DNA from: Chiridota heheva
Lineage: Eukaryota; Echinodermata; Holothuroidea; Apodida; Chiridotidae
Assembly: GCA_020152595.1 (NCBI GenBank)
Contig: JAIGNY010002211.1
Location: 664,001 to 728,000 of the forward strand
Direction: 5' to 3'
Length of the DNA: 64,000 bases
Shown piece by piece: positions 11,640 to 23,400 of the stretch. Every line of letters starts with the position of its first letter. The stretch's first letter is position 1. Both the position numbers and the translations under genes were made by a program. The notes under the pieces were generated by a model, which searched no databases, was not told where the DNA came from, and worked only from the letters and a program-made list of their open reading frames with translations.

Positions 11640-12130
11640 AATCAGTCAAGCACGCAGTTATCTGCACCGCAAGCACTGTATGCACCGACATGTTTGCAAT
11701 GATATAGGCAATGGATACTTGTGGCACTGATACGATTCTGCGATGTAGGTACGGTTAGGCATGGAATTATCATGTGATGCAATACCTTCAATCAAATTAG
11801 AACTTAGCAGCAATCGCCGATAAACCTCCCCGCGACCTTTCACACCTTTACAATCTCATTCAATTCTTTATACGTGCAATAAAGACTTAAGAGGTAACTC
11901 ACCTTGCTTATTTGCAAAATAATAATGGCTATTTTTTGCGATAAAGAATTAGCGATATCGGTTTTTGCAGCGGGTGTAGTCTCGGCCAGCCACGCTATTT
12001 TACCACATAAGCGCGTCGATTAAAACCGGGAAAATGGATCACATGATACATGACGTAAATCGACCTTTCATTGATCGCGAGGGGTTTTCGGTTATTTTAA
12101 TGGAACTTCAGTACATTGGGACGATGTTAT
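11640..12130 (-). promoter_or_regulatory. Putative promoter and untranslated first exon (CpG-containing)
   Basis: CpG dinucleotides are clearly denser here than in the flanking AT-rich DNA (GCGCGTCGAT, ATCGCGAGG, CTCGGCCAGCCACG). The minus strand carries a strong donor, AAGCAAG/GTGAGTTACC (junction 11902/11903), and a CRE/ATF-like TTACGTCA (12051-12058). The nearest minus-strand coding exon downstream is the ZBED-like gene, which needs an upstream untranslated exon. A promoter shared with a plus-strand gene is also possible. Confidence 0.35.
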
Positions 12131-13775
12131 CTTAGCACAATATTGTACTGCAATGCGTACGTAAGATTATTCAGCTGTACTAGCTTGGATTTCAATAATG
12201 AATATTCGGGACAAAATTGTTTACAGTTATTAAAGGAATATTCCCATGAATGTCAGTTTGCACATAGTTTATTACTAAAATGAAACTTCTGAAAGTTATA
12301 ATATTTCAAGGTATTGTAACCAGAGTTGGTTGTAATTCTTCATAAGGAGGGAGGGGGGGGGGGGGGGGGCTGTAAGGAGAGTATGCAGGAAAATTTGGGC
12401 CACATTTTTCCTCAACAAAGTGGGGGACAAAAATATTTTCAATCATCTTTTTTTTTTAAAGCTGATCGAAAATGGATGGGATAAGTCCCTTGTCCCCAGA
12501 AATTATAGCAGTGATTGTATACCACAACTTCTAGCCTAAGGTGTCATTATGGCAGTGGCACAAGTTTGGTGGTAGGGGCTTCTCATCTTCTTGTTACGAG
12601 TACCCCATTGAGGCAGCCTGAGGGGTCCTTTGGGTCAGGTGCTGCAGTGCCTGAGAGTGTATGTAACAGTATAACTTACGCCACTGCATGAGAGATATGT
12701 TTGATGTTTGAAACAGGAGAATTCCTGGTGTAGGGATTTCAGTACATCTGATCATAGAGCTATACTCAAGATGTACAATTTGTTACTCAAGTTATGTTAG
12801 GTGTGCATAGCTTTAGTGGAGGTTTAAACCTTTAAGGAGGACATTGTCAAAGAGGAAAAAATATAAACTATTTTTGCAGAGGAATGTTTTGAGGGATAAA
12901 TACTTTTGGTATAAATTCTCTGGTAAAATCCCTATAGAGGTAAATTGTTGTAAAATAATCTGCAGATTGTCATTGATAATTAGCCGCTTTATTCAGTATT
13001 TATTCAGTTATTGAATATGTTCAGTGATAGAACTATATTGCCCATTTCAATTTTATACAAAAAAATTGTGATTTTCTGCCTAAAACTTAAAAGATGTTTT
13101 TCCTAATGCGGTAACTGTTACTTATTAGTGGATTTTTTTCAATTCTTTTCAATTGAAAATGAAAAGACAGGCAATCTTGTGACAGGCAATCTTGGTACAA
13201 AATACCAAATATAATACCAAAGTACAAATACAAAATATGTTACTCTCCTGTGAGTTAACAAAATCTGGCTGAAGAATAATTTTTCCCAAATCAAAAGAAA
13301 AGTTTGAATTCAAAAGGTCATTCAATTTTAAAACCTATCTCAGTGCTGATGGCAGATTCTTGAACTATATTGTGTTACCTTTAAAGTAATAACCTTTTAT
13401 CAAATTTTAACATAAACCTTTTTGAGTTATTGCACTCAAATCATTGGCCATGCGGGAATGTCCCCCTGGATTCACAGGAAGTATTCTTCATCCCCCTCAC
13501 AACACTTTTTCAGAGAAAACAATATTTAAATCTTATATACTGACAATACTTGTCTTACTATTTAATTGGCAATTTTCTCATTTTTGTTGGTTAAAAACAG
13601 TTAACTTTCCTTATGAGTGGGGAAAATTCATAGAACTCCAGGGAACTCCTAATGGAATCCAAGGAAGTACACTTCATGCCCTCCAGCAATAAATCTTTAT
13701 AAATGAAAAATATTTCCATCATTCATAAGATGATTAACAAGATATCTCTTACTATAAGGTTGCATCTTTATTATT
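12131..13775. other. Intergenic, no gene recognised
   Basis: Includes a poly-G tract of about 18 at 12350-12369. I found no exon with convincing splice sites on either strand. Confidence 0.4.
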
Positions 13776-15080
13776 GGTTCCAATGCGATAGCATCAGGAA
13801 CCTATGCGGTCATGATGGTGTGTGTATGTATGTGTGTGACGGCCAGCTTGTAAATGTGATATCTCTAGAACAGTACATTGGATTCATGTCATGTGGCCCA
13901 AAGATAGCCCATGGACCGTAGATGTGCCCTATTGTTTTTGATGGTGATGTCATGCATATTAATGAGTAGGCGGGGCTTAATGTAAAAATCTTGAAATATT
14001 CATATTTGAACAATCGCATGTGTTTTGTTTCATATTTGTTGTAATTATAATATTAGCTGGTGTACATTTTCATGATGTAAAAATGTGGAATTTCATTAAT
14101 ATGCATAGTGGGCGGAGCTTACTATGATTTTGCTGAAAAAAAGCTTGTAAACACAGTATCTCATGAACATTAAGTGGATTCAAGTCATAATCAATATACA
14201 TATAACCCATGGCCTCTGCCCTATTGTTTTGATGGTGATGTCATGCATATTAATGAGGCGGGGCTTAATGTAAAAATCTTGAAAAGTTCATATTTTAACA
14301 ACCGCATGTCTATTTTGTTTCATATTTGGTATAATTATGATGTTAGCTGGTGTATACATGTTCATGATGTAGAAATGTTGAATTTCATTAATATGCGTAG
14401 TGGGCGGGACTTCGCATGACTTTGTTAAAAAGAGCTTTTAAACACAGTATCCCAAGAACTGTACATGAGATTCAGTTCATATGTGGTACACCGATAGCCC
14501 ATGGTCTGTAATAAGCCCTATTGTTTTTGGTGGTGATGTCATGCATACTAACAAGTGGGTGGAGCTTGGGTGGAAAAAGTGATAAATGAGCATCTGTTTT
14601 GCATCATATTGGGCATAATAATTTTGTTGGTTATTGTGTTCAGGCTAATGTTATCAGCAGATGTCATTAATATGCATGGTGGGCGTTGCTTAATGTGAAA
14701 GTGCTAAATGATGTAAACACCATACTGTATCTCACGAACAATATATTACATTTAAGCTGTATCAGGTACACAGATGGGTAATGGTCTGTACATATGTTCT
14801 AATGTTGCGGTAGTAAAATCATGATTATTAATGAGTAGGTGGGGCTTACTGACAAATTCTTGAAATATAATAAATGAGCAACCATTTTTGCATCATACTT
14901 GCTATGATAATGTTGTTAATTTTTGTGCAAATGCTAATGTTGTCAACATTTTCATCGATCTGCATGGTGAGTGTGACTTATGAATACATATCATGAAACA
15001 TAGTATTTCATGATATACAATAACATGACAGTTAATACAAATTTGCAAATCTATCAACTTGTGAAAAAAGCATCGGAACC
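13776..15080 (+). mobile_element. Hairpin-ended modular element, copy 1
   Basis: The left end is a hairpin, GGTTCC-AATGC...GCATC-A-GGAACC (13776-13802). The right end has GCATCGGAACC (15070-15080), an inverted match to the left end. The interior is four ~290-bp units (spacing 291, 298, 280) marked by CATGCATATTAATGAG at 13951, 14242, 14540 and a mutated form at 14820. An opposite-facing half-site, CATTAATATGCAT, occurs between them, each followed by a G/C-rich GTGGGCGGAGCTTA-type box. No protein is encoded. Related copies are at 24633-25823 (minus), 58967-~59500 (plus) and a fragment ending 32407. Confidence 0.75.
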
Positions 15081-15105
15081 ACAACACTTTTTGGTTCTGG
15101 TTGTT

Positions 15106-16325
15106 GTTAAATTTCCTCAAATGACGGATAAATCCATTCTTTTTTTATACTCCAAATTACCAGGAGAAAGTAGCTTTAGTCCCCCACTTTTTCAGAAGAC
15201 TGCAGTTCTTAATTTGAAATTGCAACTTAAAAAGCAAGGATAAATCAATACGTTTTTTGTCATTTGTTTGCTATAACTTAGATTAAAGAAACTCCAGAGC
15301 TGCAATTTTTTTTTCAACTTTGCAAATTTACTTTACATTGCAACAACGAAGACAAGTTACTCAGGCAAAGATAATGAGCGAGGGTGATTAACAGGGATAG
15401 TACTCCATGCTGTCCACACAACAGAGGATGTTGTGCACTGTAGTGTGAACAAAGTGGTGCCTCCTTGGTGTCTTATCATTACTCTGGTGTGAATAGTCAG
15501 CTGTAGGCAATTATTTACATCAGCACAAAGTTTTTTAGATATTGACTGCAGATTTTCATAAAAATTATGAAAATAAAAATTTTAGGTATGCAAACAGTAA
15601 ATAAAAAACTGAATACACACCGTTTGGAGATTTTCATGCAGTCTTGAAGACTGCCAAATTTCAGAAGTCTTTGGTCAAAAACCTCCAACTAGATAAATTT
15701 AAAGAATGGGAGACGAAAGTTAACAGATAAGTTCCCATTTTATAACCTCAACTTCATTGGGCTAAAAACCTGCACGCCAAATTTCTGAGACAAGGATCTG
15801 AAATTTGGTTTGGTGACTACATGAAATGACCAGTGATGTCGGAACCATGGGTCAAGGGAGGGGGTAGGGGCCCTAGCGTAAGGGGATGAAGGGAGGCAGG
15901 AGGTTCCCTTTTGAAAGTTGAGGGCGGATCGAGGAAGAAGGTGCTCTTTTGAAGGTTACATTTCCCAGGCAAAATTTGCCTACTGAAAGTGGGGAAAAGT
16001 CAAAAGGGGATCACACAGTCATGCTAGGATACAAAGCATCACACTAGTTCCCCCTTGCTCCCCAAATCCAGCCAATATTCAAACCATGTGTGCCAGGGAG
16101 CATGAGTCTCCGACCTTTTTCAATTTGAAAACTAACGAAAGTGCCCCCTTTTGAAAATAAAAGGTGGCCTGCCCCTAATTACTGTCAAATAAAGTGCCCT
16201 CACTTAATTTTCTGCCCCCCCCCCTGCCAGAGTTGCTACTGATACCCTGTGAATGATTTGTCATATTTTGAAATTGCATCATACGTTTCACTTTTGTGAA
16301 GTTTAAAACTGGAAAGAGGGGCTAT
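15106..16325. other. Intergenic, no gene recognised
   Basis: Contains G-rich/C-rich degenerate text around 15850-16230 (GGGAGGGGGTAGGGGCCC; TTTTCTGCCCCCCCCCC). No open frame or splice signal is convincing. Confidence 0.4.
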
Positions 16326-17917
16326 AGCTTCACATGTCTGGGCACACAGGACCGCCTGTTAGATCTGATTTAATGAGGGTAGCTTCACATGTCTGGGCAC
16401 ACAGGACCGCTTGTTAGATCTGATTTAATGAGGGTAGCTTCACATTTCTGGGCACACAGGACCGCCTGTTAGATCTGATTCAATGAGGGTAGCTTGACAT
16501 GTCTGGGCACACAGGACCGCATGTTAGATCTGATTCAATGAGGGTAGCTTCACATGTCTGGGCTCACAGGACCGCCTCTTAGATCTGATTTAATGAGGGT
16601 AGCTTCACATGTCTGGGCTCACAGGACCGCCTGTTAGATCTGATTCAATGAGGGTAGCTTCACATGTCTGGGCACACAGGACCGCCTGTTAGATCTGATT
16701 CAATAAGGGTAGCTTCACATGTCTGGGCACACAGGACCGCCTGTTAGATCTGATTCAATGAGGGTAGCTTCACATGTCTGGGCTTACAGGACCGCCTGTT
16801 AGATCTGATTCAATGAGGGTCGCTTCCCATGTCTGGGCACACAGGACCGCCTGTTAGATCTGATTCAATGAGGGTAGCTTCACATATCTGGGCTCACAGG
16901 ACCGCCTCTTAGATCTGATTTAATGAGGGTAGCTTCACATGTCTGGGCACACAGGACCGCATGTTAGATCTGATTCAATGAGGGTAGCTTCACATGTCTG
17001 GGCTCACAGGACCGCCTCTTAGATCTGATTTAATGAGGGTAGCTTCACATGTCTGGGCACACAGGACCGCATGTTAGATCTGATTCAATAAGGGTAGCTT
17101 CACAAGTCTGGGCTCATAGGACCGCCTCTTAGATCTGATTTAATGAGGGTAGCTTCACATGTTTGGGCACACAGGACCGCCTGTTAGATCTGATTCAATA
17201 AGGGTAGGTTCACATGTCTGGGCACACAGGACCGCCTGTTAGATCTGATTCAATGAGGGTAGCTTCACATGTCTGGGCTTACAGGAACGCCTGTTAGATC
17301 TGATTCAATGAGGGTCGCTTCCCATGTCTGGGCACACAGGACCGCCTGTTAGATCTGATTTAATGAGGGTAGCTTCACATATCTGGGCTCACAGGACCGC
17401 CTCTTAGATCTGATTTAATGAGGGTAGCTTCACATGTCTGGGCACACAGGACCGCATGTTAGATCTGATTCAATGAGGGTAGCTTCACATGTCTGGGCTC
17501 ACAGGACCGCCTCTTAGATCTGATTTAATGAGGGTAGTTTCACATGTCTGGGCACACAGGACCGCATGTTAGATCTGATTCAATAAGGGTAGCTTCACAA
17601 GTCTGGGCTCATAGGACCGCCTCTTAGAACTGATTTAATGAGGGTAGCTTCACACGTCTGGGCTCACAGGACCGCTTGTTAGATCTGATTCAATGAGGGT
17701 AGCTTCACATGTCTGGGTACACAGGACAGCCTCTTAGATTTGATTCAATGAGGGTAGCTTCACGTCTGGGTTCACAGGACCGCCTCTTAGATCTGATTTA
17801 ATGAGGGTAGCTTTACATGTCTAGGCTCACAGGACCGCTTGTTAGATCTGATTCAATGAGGGTAGCTTCACATGTCTGGGTACACAGGACAGCCTCTTAG
17901 ATTTGATTCAATGAGGG
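16326..17917. repeat. 55-bp satellite with 495-bp higher-order repeat
   Basis: About 29 copies of a 55-bp unit beginning AGCTTCACATGTCTGGGC and containing an AGATCT site. Marker variants recur exactly 495 bp apart (9 units): CGCTTCCCATG at 16821 and 17316, AGCTTCACAAG at 17096 and 17591, CAATAAGGGT at 16701 and 17196. One unit near 17755 is shortened by 2 bp. Confidence 0.95.
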
Positions 17918-18280
17918 TGGCACTTATGATGATCAAAATGTTTGTTGCTCATACACTATCTTTCATGTTTTTTAAAGCAAAAATAAGAGTAAAACCTTAC
18001 TTGTCATTGTTACCCCATCCCACCTCTATTCCCTATTGAAAAGAGTATGTATTACATCCCTCACCTTACACCCTATAAGTAAGTGTTCATTTGAAAGGCA
18101 TAGTGTGATATATGGTACTATATAAATAATTGTGCTCTTTATACAATAGGAATCCATGCCATGATGCCCACACTCCCAGCACATAAATAAAGTGTATTGT
18201 CGATCAGATTTGCAGAGTAAGATATTTATTGTGATTTCAGGTCATTGACCTTCAGCTAAAATACTCTTCTCTTTTTGTCA
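17918..18280 (+). other. Likely intron upstream of the plus-strand exon
   Basis: Ends in a good acceptor (CTTCTCTTTTTGTCAG, ending 18280). No upstream plus-strand exon was identified, so the 5' part of that gene is unknown. Confidence 0.35.
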
Positions 18281-18793
18281 GATTCTTCCTCATCACAGAA
18301 AGATGTCAAAGGAGGTTTTGTAGAGAAAATAAATCTACCCCAGAAGGAAAATTCAAAATCATTGAACCAAGTTACCTCAGATGGGCATGAAGAGGTCAAT
18401 AAAGAAGGTCAACTTGAAAAAACATCTTACAAGGAAAATGGTGTCACTATCACTGATCAAAAGATAACAGATGCAGGGAATGAGGATAAAGAACCATTAA
18501 CGAAGGGAGAAATAGACATTCATGAGGAAAGCCCAAATGGGAGCAAACGTTCAGTGCTAAGTGAGATTACAGGCCAGGAAAGAAAACGGGTGAAAGGAGC
18601 AAAAAAGAGTGTCTCGATCAGCAATGATGTTAAGGTGATTGAAAAGAGTGGGTCTTGTGATAAGAGTGTTGATGAACACAGCGGTCATTCAAAGGGAGAA
18701 ATGGAAGAAACTAAAGGGAGGAGGAGGAGGAGGGAGAGGAACATTGTTTATGTTGGCAACAGAACCAATCAGAACGAGTGTAAGCAGCAGTAA
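18281..18793 (+). CDS. Candidate terminal coding exon, unrecognised hydrophilic protein
   Basis: An open frame of about 170 codons follows directly after a pyrimidine-rich acceptor and carries 1 nt over from an earlier exon. The product is hydrophilic and probably disordered. It has an S/Q start (SSSSQKDVKGG), many K/E/D residues, a basic patch (GQERKRVKGAKKSVSIS), another acidic-to-basic stretch and an arginine run (KGRRRRRERN). It ends within the adjacent minisatellite (VYVGNRTNQNECKQQ, stop 18791-18793), so the repeat supplies its C-terminus. An AATAAA at about 19471 could be its poly(A) signal, which would put the array in the 3' untranslated region. I do not recognise the family. It could also be a pseudogene exon. 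Confidence 0.45.
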   Translation, partial: DSSSSQKDVKGGFVEKINLPQKENSKSLNQVTSDGHEEVNKEGQLEKTSYKENGVTITDQKITDAGNEDKEPLTKGEIDIHEESPNGSKRSVLSEITGQERKRVKGAKKSVSISNDVKVIEKSGSCDKSVDEHSGHSKGEMEETKGRRRRRERNIVYVGNRTNQNECKQQ

Positions 18794-19450
18794 ACATTGG
18801 TTTATGAGAACCAATCAGAACAAGTGTAAGCAGCAGTAAACATTGGTTTATGAGAACCAATCAGAACGAGTGTAAGCAGCAGTAAACATTGGTTTATGAG
18901 AACCAATCAGAACAAGTGTAAGCAGCAGTAAACATTGGTTTATGAGAACCAATCAGAACGAGTGTAAGCAGCAGTAAACATTGGTTTATGTTGGCAACAG
19001 AACCAATCAGAATGAGTGTAAGCAGCAGTAAACATTGGTTTATGTTGGCAACAGAACCAATCAGAATGAGTGTAAGCAGCAGTAAACATTGGTTTATGTT
19101 GGCAACAGAACCAATCAGAATGAGTGTAAGCAGCAGTAAAACATTGGTTTATGTTGGCAACAGAACCAATCAGGAGTGTAAGCAGCAGTAAACATTGGTT
19201 TATATTGGCAACAGAACCAATCAGAATGAGTGTAAGCAACAGTAAACATTGGTTTATGTTGGTAACAGAACCAATCAGAAGGAGTGTAAGCAGCAGTAAA
19301 CATTGGTTTATGTTGGCAACAGAACCAATCAGAAGGAGTGTAAGCAGCAGTAAACATTGGTTTATATTGGCAACAGAACCAATCAGAATGAGTGTAAGCA
19401 ACAGTAAACATTGGTTTATGTTGGTAACAGGGCCGAACAGAATGAGTATA
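18745..19450. repeat. CCAAT-hairpin minisatellite (46/54-bp units)
   Basis: About 13 units, each with AACCAATCAG, GAGTGTAAGCAGCAG and TAAACATTGGTTTATG. The first units are 46 bp (TAAACATTGG at 18791, 18837, 18883, 18929, 18975) and later ones are 54 bp. ATTGGTT and AACCAAT form a 7-bp inverted repeat, so each unit holds a CCAAT box on both strands and can fold back. In 54-bp units the loop contains a second inverted repeat (TGTTG-G-CAACA). 54 bp is 18 codons, which explains the open frames on both strands. Confidence 0.95.
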
Positions 19451-20207
19451 AGTGATAAACTAAGTTAAGAATAAATTCTTGTCCCCATTAATTTAAGTAA
19501 CATCAATGTTAGATTACAATTAAGAAAATCAAATTTCAATCTGTCAAAAAGTGTTAGTACTCCACTTTGCTCTCTATATTATTGAACAAATTCAGACATT
19601 ATTTTATTGTATGCATTGGTTTTAGAAAAAGGATAAAACAATGGTTGATATTTCCTACTAGAAATTTATTTCTTTATTGAAAAACTGGCAAAGTTTATGT
19701 GCCAAAAAAACACTGCAAATTTAGAAACACTTTCTAGGAATGTATAATTTTCATTCACATTAGAATATAGAACATTTTACTAAATATACTTTTGTTCAAG
19801 GTGAAATCTTTCAAGGTGAAAACTTTTGAAGGTTTCATTAACTCATATAAAGATGACTTGCTTTCAAGGTGAAAAAGTGCATGAATTAAATAAAATCAAT
19901 TAGGGGGGCTCAAAGAATATAAAATATTTCACAAAAACCTCAAAAATTCTAGCAATAACAAACAGTCCATGACCAAAAATATGTAATTTTACATTTTTTC
20001 ACTCATCATCTCAATATCAAGATTTAGCTTCAAAGATTAAAAATACCTCTGAGAGGGAAAATATTACTTCTAATTGCATAAGAAATATGAAATAAATCTG
20101 CTAGAATTGTATGTTTACTTTTGATGTTTCATAATAACAAAACTTATTTCTATATAATTCGACTAGATTAATTAATGTACTTATGTTATACATACATATA
20201 ATTACAT
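19451..20207. other. Gap between two convergent 3' ends
   Basis: AT-rich, with GTGAAA-rich short repeats at 19800-19875 (CTTTCAAGGTGAAAA). The plus-strand AATAAA near 19471 and the minus-strand AATAAA at 20208-20213 suggest tail-to-tail genes. Confidence 0.45.
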
Positions 20208-20213
20208 TTTATT
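20208..20213 (-). terminator. CFAP54 poly(A) signal candidate
   Basis: TTTATT on the plus strand, i.e. AATAAA on the minus strand, about 88 bp downstream of the CFAP54 stop codon. Confidence 0.5.
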
Positions 20214-20300
20214 TCCTGTAAAACATCTTGTCTCACGGTGACCATGTTTTAATGTACAGATTACAAATAAGCTGTTGATGTCATTTTGTCTACTGTATGG

Positions 20301-20432
20301 TTATTCATCCTGCTTGCTGAGAAGGGTCGTTAGCCAATCAAAAAGCTTGGTTCCTTTCAGCCAACTGCCAAAACTTGGATCAAATAATTGCTCAAAACAG
20401 TGTATGTTTGACAGATCAACTTCAAAAGGGAT
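20301..20432 (-). CDS. CFAP54: CFAP54 final coding exon with stop
   Basis: 132 bp including TAA (20301-20303). Encodes IPFEVDLSNIHCFEQLFDPS then FGSWLKGTKLFDWLTTLLSK and QDE. Confidence 0.88.
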   Translation of the reverse strand: MPFEVDLSNIHCFEQLFDPSFGSWLKGTKLFDWLTTLLSKQDE

Positions 20433-23400
20433 CTGAAATGAAAATAAATAAGATTTTCAATAACATAATGGATAGATTATCTGGCAGAGAGATCATTAAC
20501 CCTTCATATTCCAGCCAAAATCTAGCTCAAAAGGTTATTCTCATCACTTGAACCCCTGAAAGTTTGGAAAATATTACAAAACCCAAACCCACCCCAACCT
20601 CTTCATCAACCTCCACAACCAAATCAAAGACCCCACTCTCAAACTACACCTCCAACTATACTGATGGCTCCAAGAAAGGTGAAAAGACAGCTGCTGCTGC
20701 CATCATCCATCAGTAGCAGGCTTCCCAACTACTCGTCCATCTTCTCGTCCAAAGCCAAGGCCATCCTACTTGCCCTCAACTATATTGAGTACTCCCCACT
20801 CAGCCACTTTGCCATCTTCTCAGACTCCAAGTCTGTCCCCACATCCCACCTCCTCCGTAAACTCCTTTTACCATCCCCCCTCTGCAGGAAAAGTATTCTT
20901 TTCTTATGGATACCCAGCCATGTTGGCATCCCCGGCAATGACAAGAGCTGATTCAACCGCTAAGCTTTCCCCCAATCTCCCTCCTACCCCCTTTCCCAAA
21001 ACCCTTTCTGACATCGAACCACTTATCGCTTCCCTTGGCAAACCTCATGGGACTCTAAAATTGATAACAAACTCCACGACATCCAGCCCACCATTCCGAC
21101 CAAACCCACCATCCACAATCTCTCCTGTATCGACAACGTCCACATTACCAGACTCAGAATAGGTCACACCCACTTCACTCACTCCCACCTCCTTACTGGC
21201 TCCCCCACCTCTCTGCAACAATTGCCATTGCCCCCTCACAGTCCACCGTGTCCTCCTTGCCTAGCTGCCCCCTGTACAACCTCCCCAGAGCTTCCCTCAC
21301 AACTCCACAGCCAAGCTCTTCAAGAAAACCCTCCGGATAAAAGTATCTCCCTCATCTCCCTCCTTTATCGTGCTTCCCTCTACAACCATATTTAGTCCTC
21401 CTCTCCCCCCCTCTACCTAATTTTACCCCCCTCCCCCTTTTTTTTGCACCCTATGCACTTTCTCTCTCGATCCCAGCTTCCTTGGTATTAGTCCCCGTAC
21501 TTCTCTCAAACTCCTCTATTTTTTTTCCTTCCTACCTCTGGAATGATTTAACCTCTAAGGCACAATTTGACCCTCGCTGTCGTGGTGCCGTTAAGCCCCC
21601 ATCAAACAAACAAATATTTTGTTCTGCCTGCCCCGTCATGTACATGTCACATTTTGCATGTATCAAAAATGCTTAAAACTTAGATTAGCAATAAATCGAG
21701 CACTTGTGTTATTCTCAAATGTACTTGTCTTTTAGATGACAAAGTAAGCTTACAAATTTGTAGGGTTGTATAGACCACTAAAAAATTGTCATCTAAAATG
21801 AGGTCAATGAACCTAAAGCTTGCTTTGAAATTGCCAAATGGTAATTATGGATTTCAACATACAAATAGATCAATCATAGATACAGCAAGATTGATCATAT
21901 CATTGTACATTATCACTACAATCATTAACATGATGCTTAAGTTTTACTTAAATTATTTTCTTTATTAATAAAAAGCAGATACTTACATCAGCCTGTGTGT
22001 TTGGTTCTCCTGTGTCTCTCTTGGCTAGCATTTCCTCAACAAGATTGATGCATTGTCGCAGTAATGCCTACAAATAAAAAGATGACAACTAATGCTCTTC
22101 AATATTCGTAAAATCGTGTCTTTGATGTCAGTATCATTGAATGCCGCTCAGTAATAATTGTTCACATTTATGCAAATTAACACAACAAAAATCATGTAAA
22201 ACAACAAGTGGGCTTAGATTTAAAAAGTTTAAAATATAACTGCTGGAGTATGATATTCAAAGTTGTTTAATCAACTAAATTTCTTATTTACAGTGAAATG
22301 CCATTTTCCCCCATGTATGTTTTAAAGGATAATAGGTGGCCAAATACGTTCATATAATAGATCTTTTCAAACCGATTTAGGCCAAATGTAGCACTTCGAA
22401 CGGTTGCTGGAGGAAGATGTGTAAGACGCATTACATTTATGTGTAAAGCACGTATGATAAGCGTTTTGAAGCATTTTTCACATGCAATTGGTCTAAAAGC
22501 CCACATGCATTGTGCAGACTGCCAAGAAACCTCCAGATTGGTCAATAAGATTCCCCAGTGATTGGTCCATTATGGACATGTAAATTTCGGCCATGTGACA
22601 TTCAAATTAGTTTTCCAGAAATTGCCAATTCAAACTTAAATAGGTTTATGCAAATACGGATCCAGGAAGAAATGTTGAAGAAAGTGTTCAAAGGTCTAAT
22701 TATTCTATCAGATGTGTAAGATAACAGACCAAAAATGACATCACAGCCTCGCATTCCTTAAAAGTCTCTTTGCATATTTTATTATAATACTTGAAGATTT
22801 TGGGCTTGCAACCATCAGGGAGTCAAGGGGTAAGCTTTGATTTACCATCTTAATAAATTAACTAAAAATATTTTCAATTAGTAAAAACAATTAAAATTAA
22901 TTTTCAGTAGACTATATGTGAGGGTGTGGTGACATGTCTGACCACTGGATGGAGAATGTCTTTTTGTCCCCTAAAACACTAGACATGTCTGACCACTGGA
23001 TGAAGCATGTCTTTTTGTCCCCTAAAACACTAGACATGTCTGACCACTGGATGGAGAATGTCTTTTTGTCCCCTAAAACACTAGACATGTCTGACCACTG
23101 GATGAAGAATGTCTTTTTGTCCCCTAAAACACTAGACATGTCTGACCACTGAATGAAGAATGTCTTTTTGTCACCTAACACTAGACATGTCTGACCACTG
23201 GATGAAGAATGTCTTTTTGTCCCCTAACACACTAGACATGTCTGACCACTGGATAAAGAAGGTCTTTTGTCCCCTAACACACTAGACATGTCTGACCACT
23301 GGATGAAGAAGGTCTTTTGTCCCCTAACACACTAGACATGTCTGACCACTGAAAGAAGAATGTCCTTTTGTCCCCTAACACACTAGACATGTCTGACGAC

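Noticed and set aside
13444..15243. Short plus-strand frames such as 13444-13692 and 15010-15243
   Set aside because: They sit in or beside the hairpin-ended repeat and have no splice or domain support.
16326..17917. CRISPR array
   Set aside because: The repeats are directly adjacent with no unique spacers, no cas genes are present, and the surrounding genes are eukaryotic with introns.
20664..21162. Host coding exons on the plus strand
   Set aside because: The fragments are a frameshifted retroelement RNase H domain (DGSK, SDSKSV, WIPSHVGIPGN).
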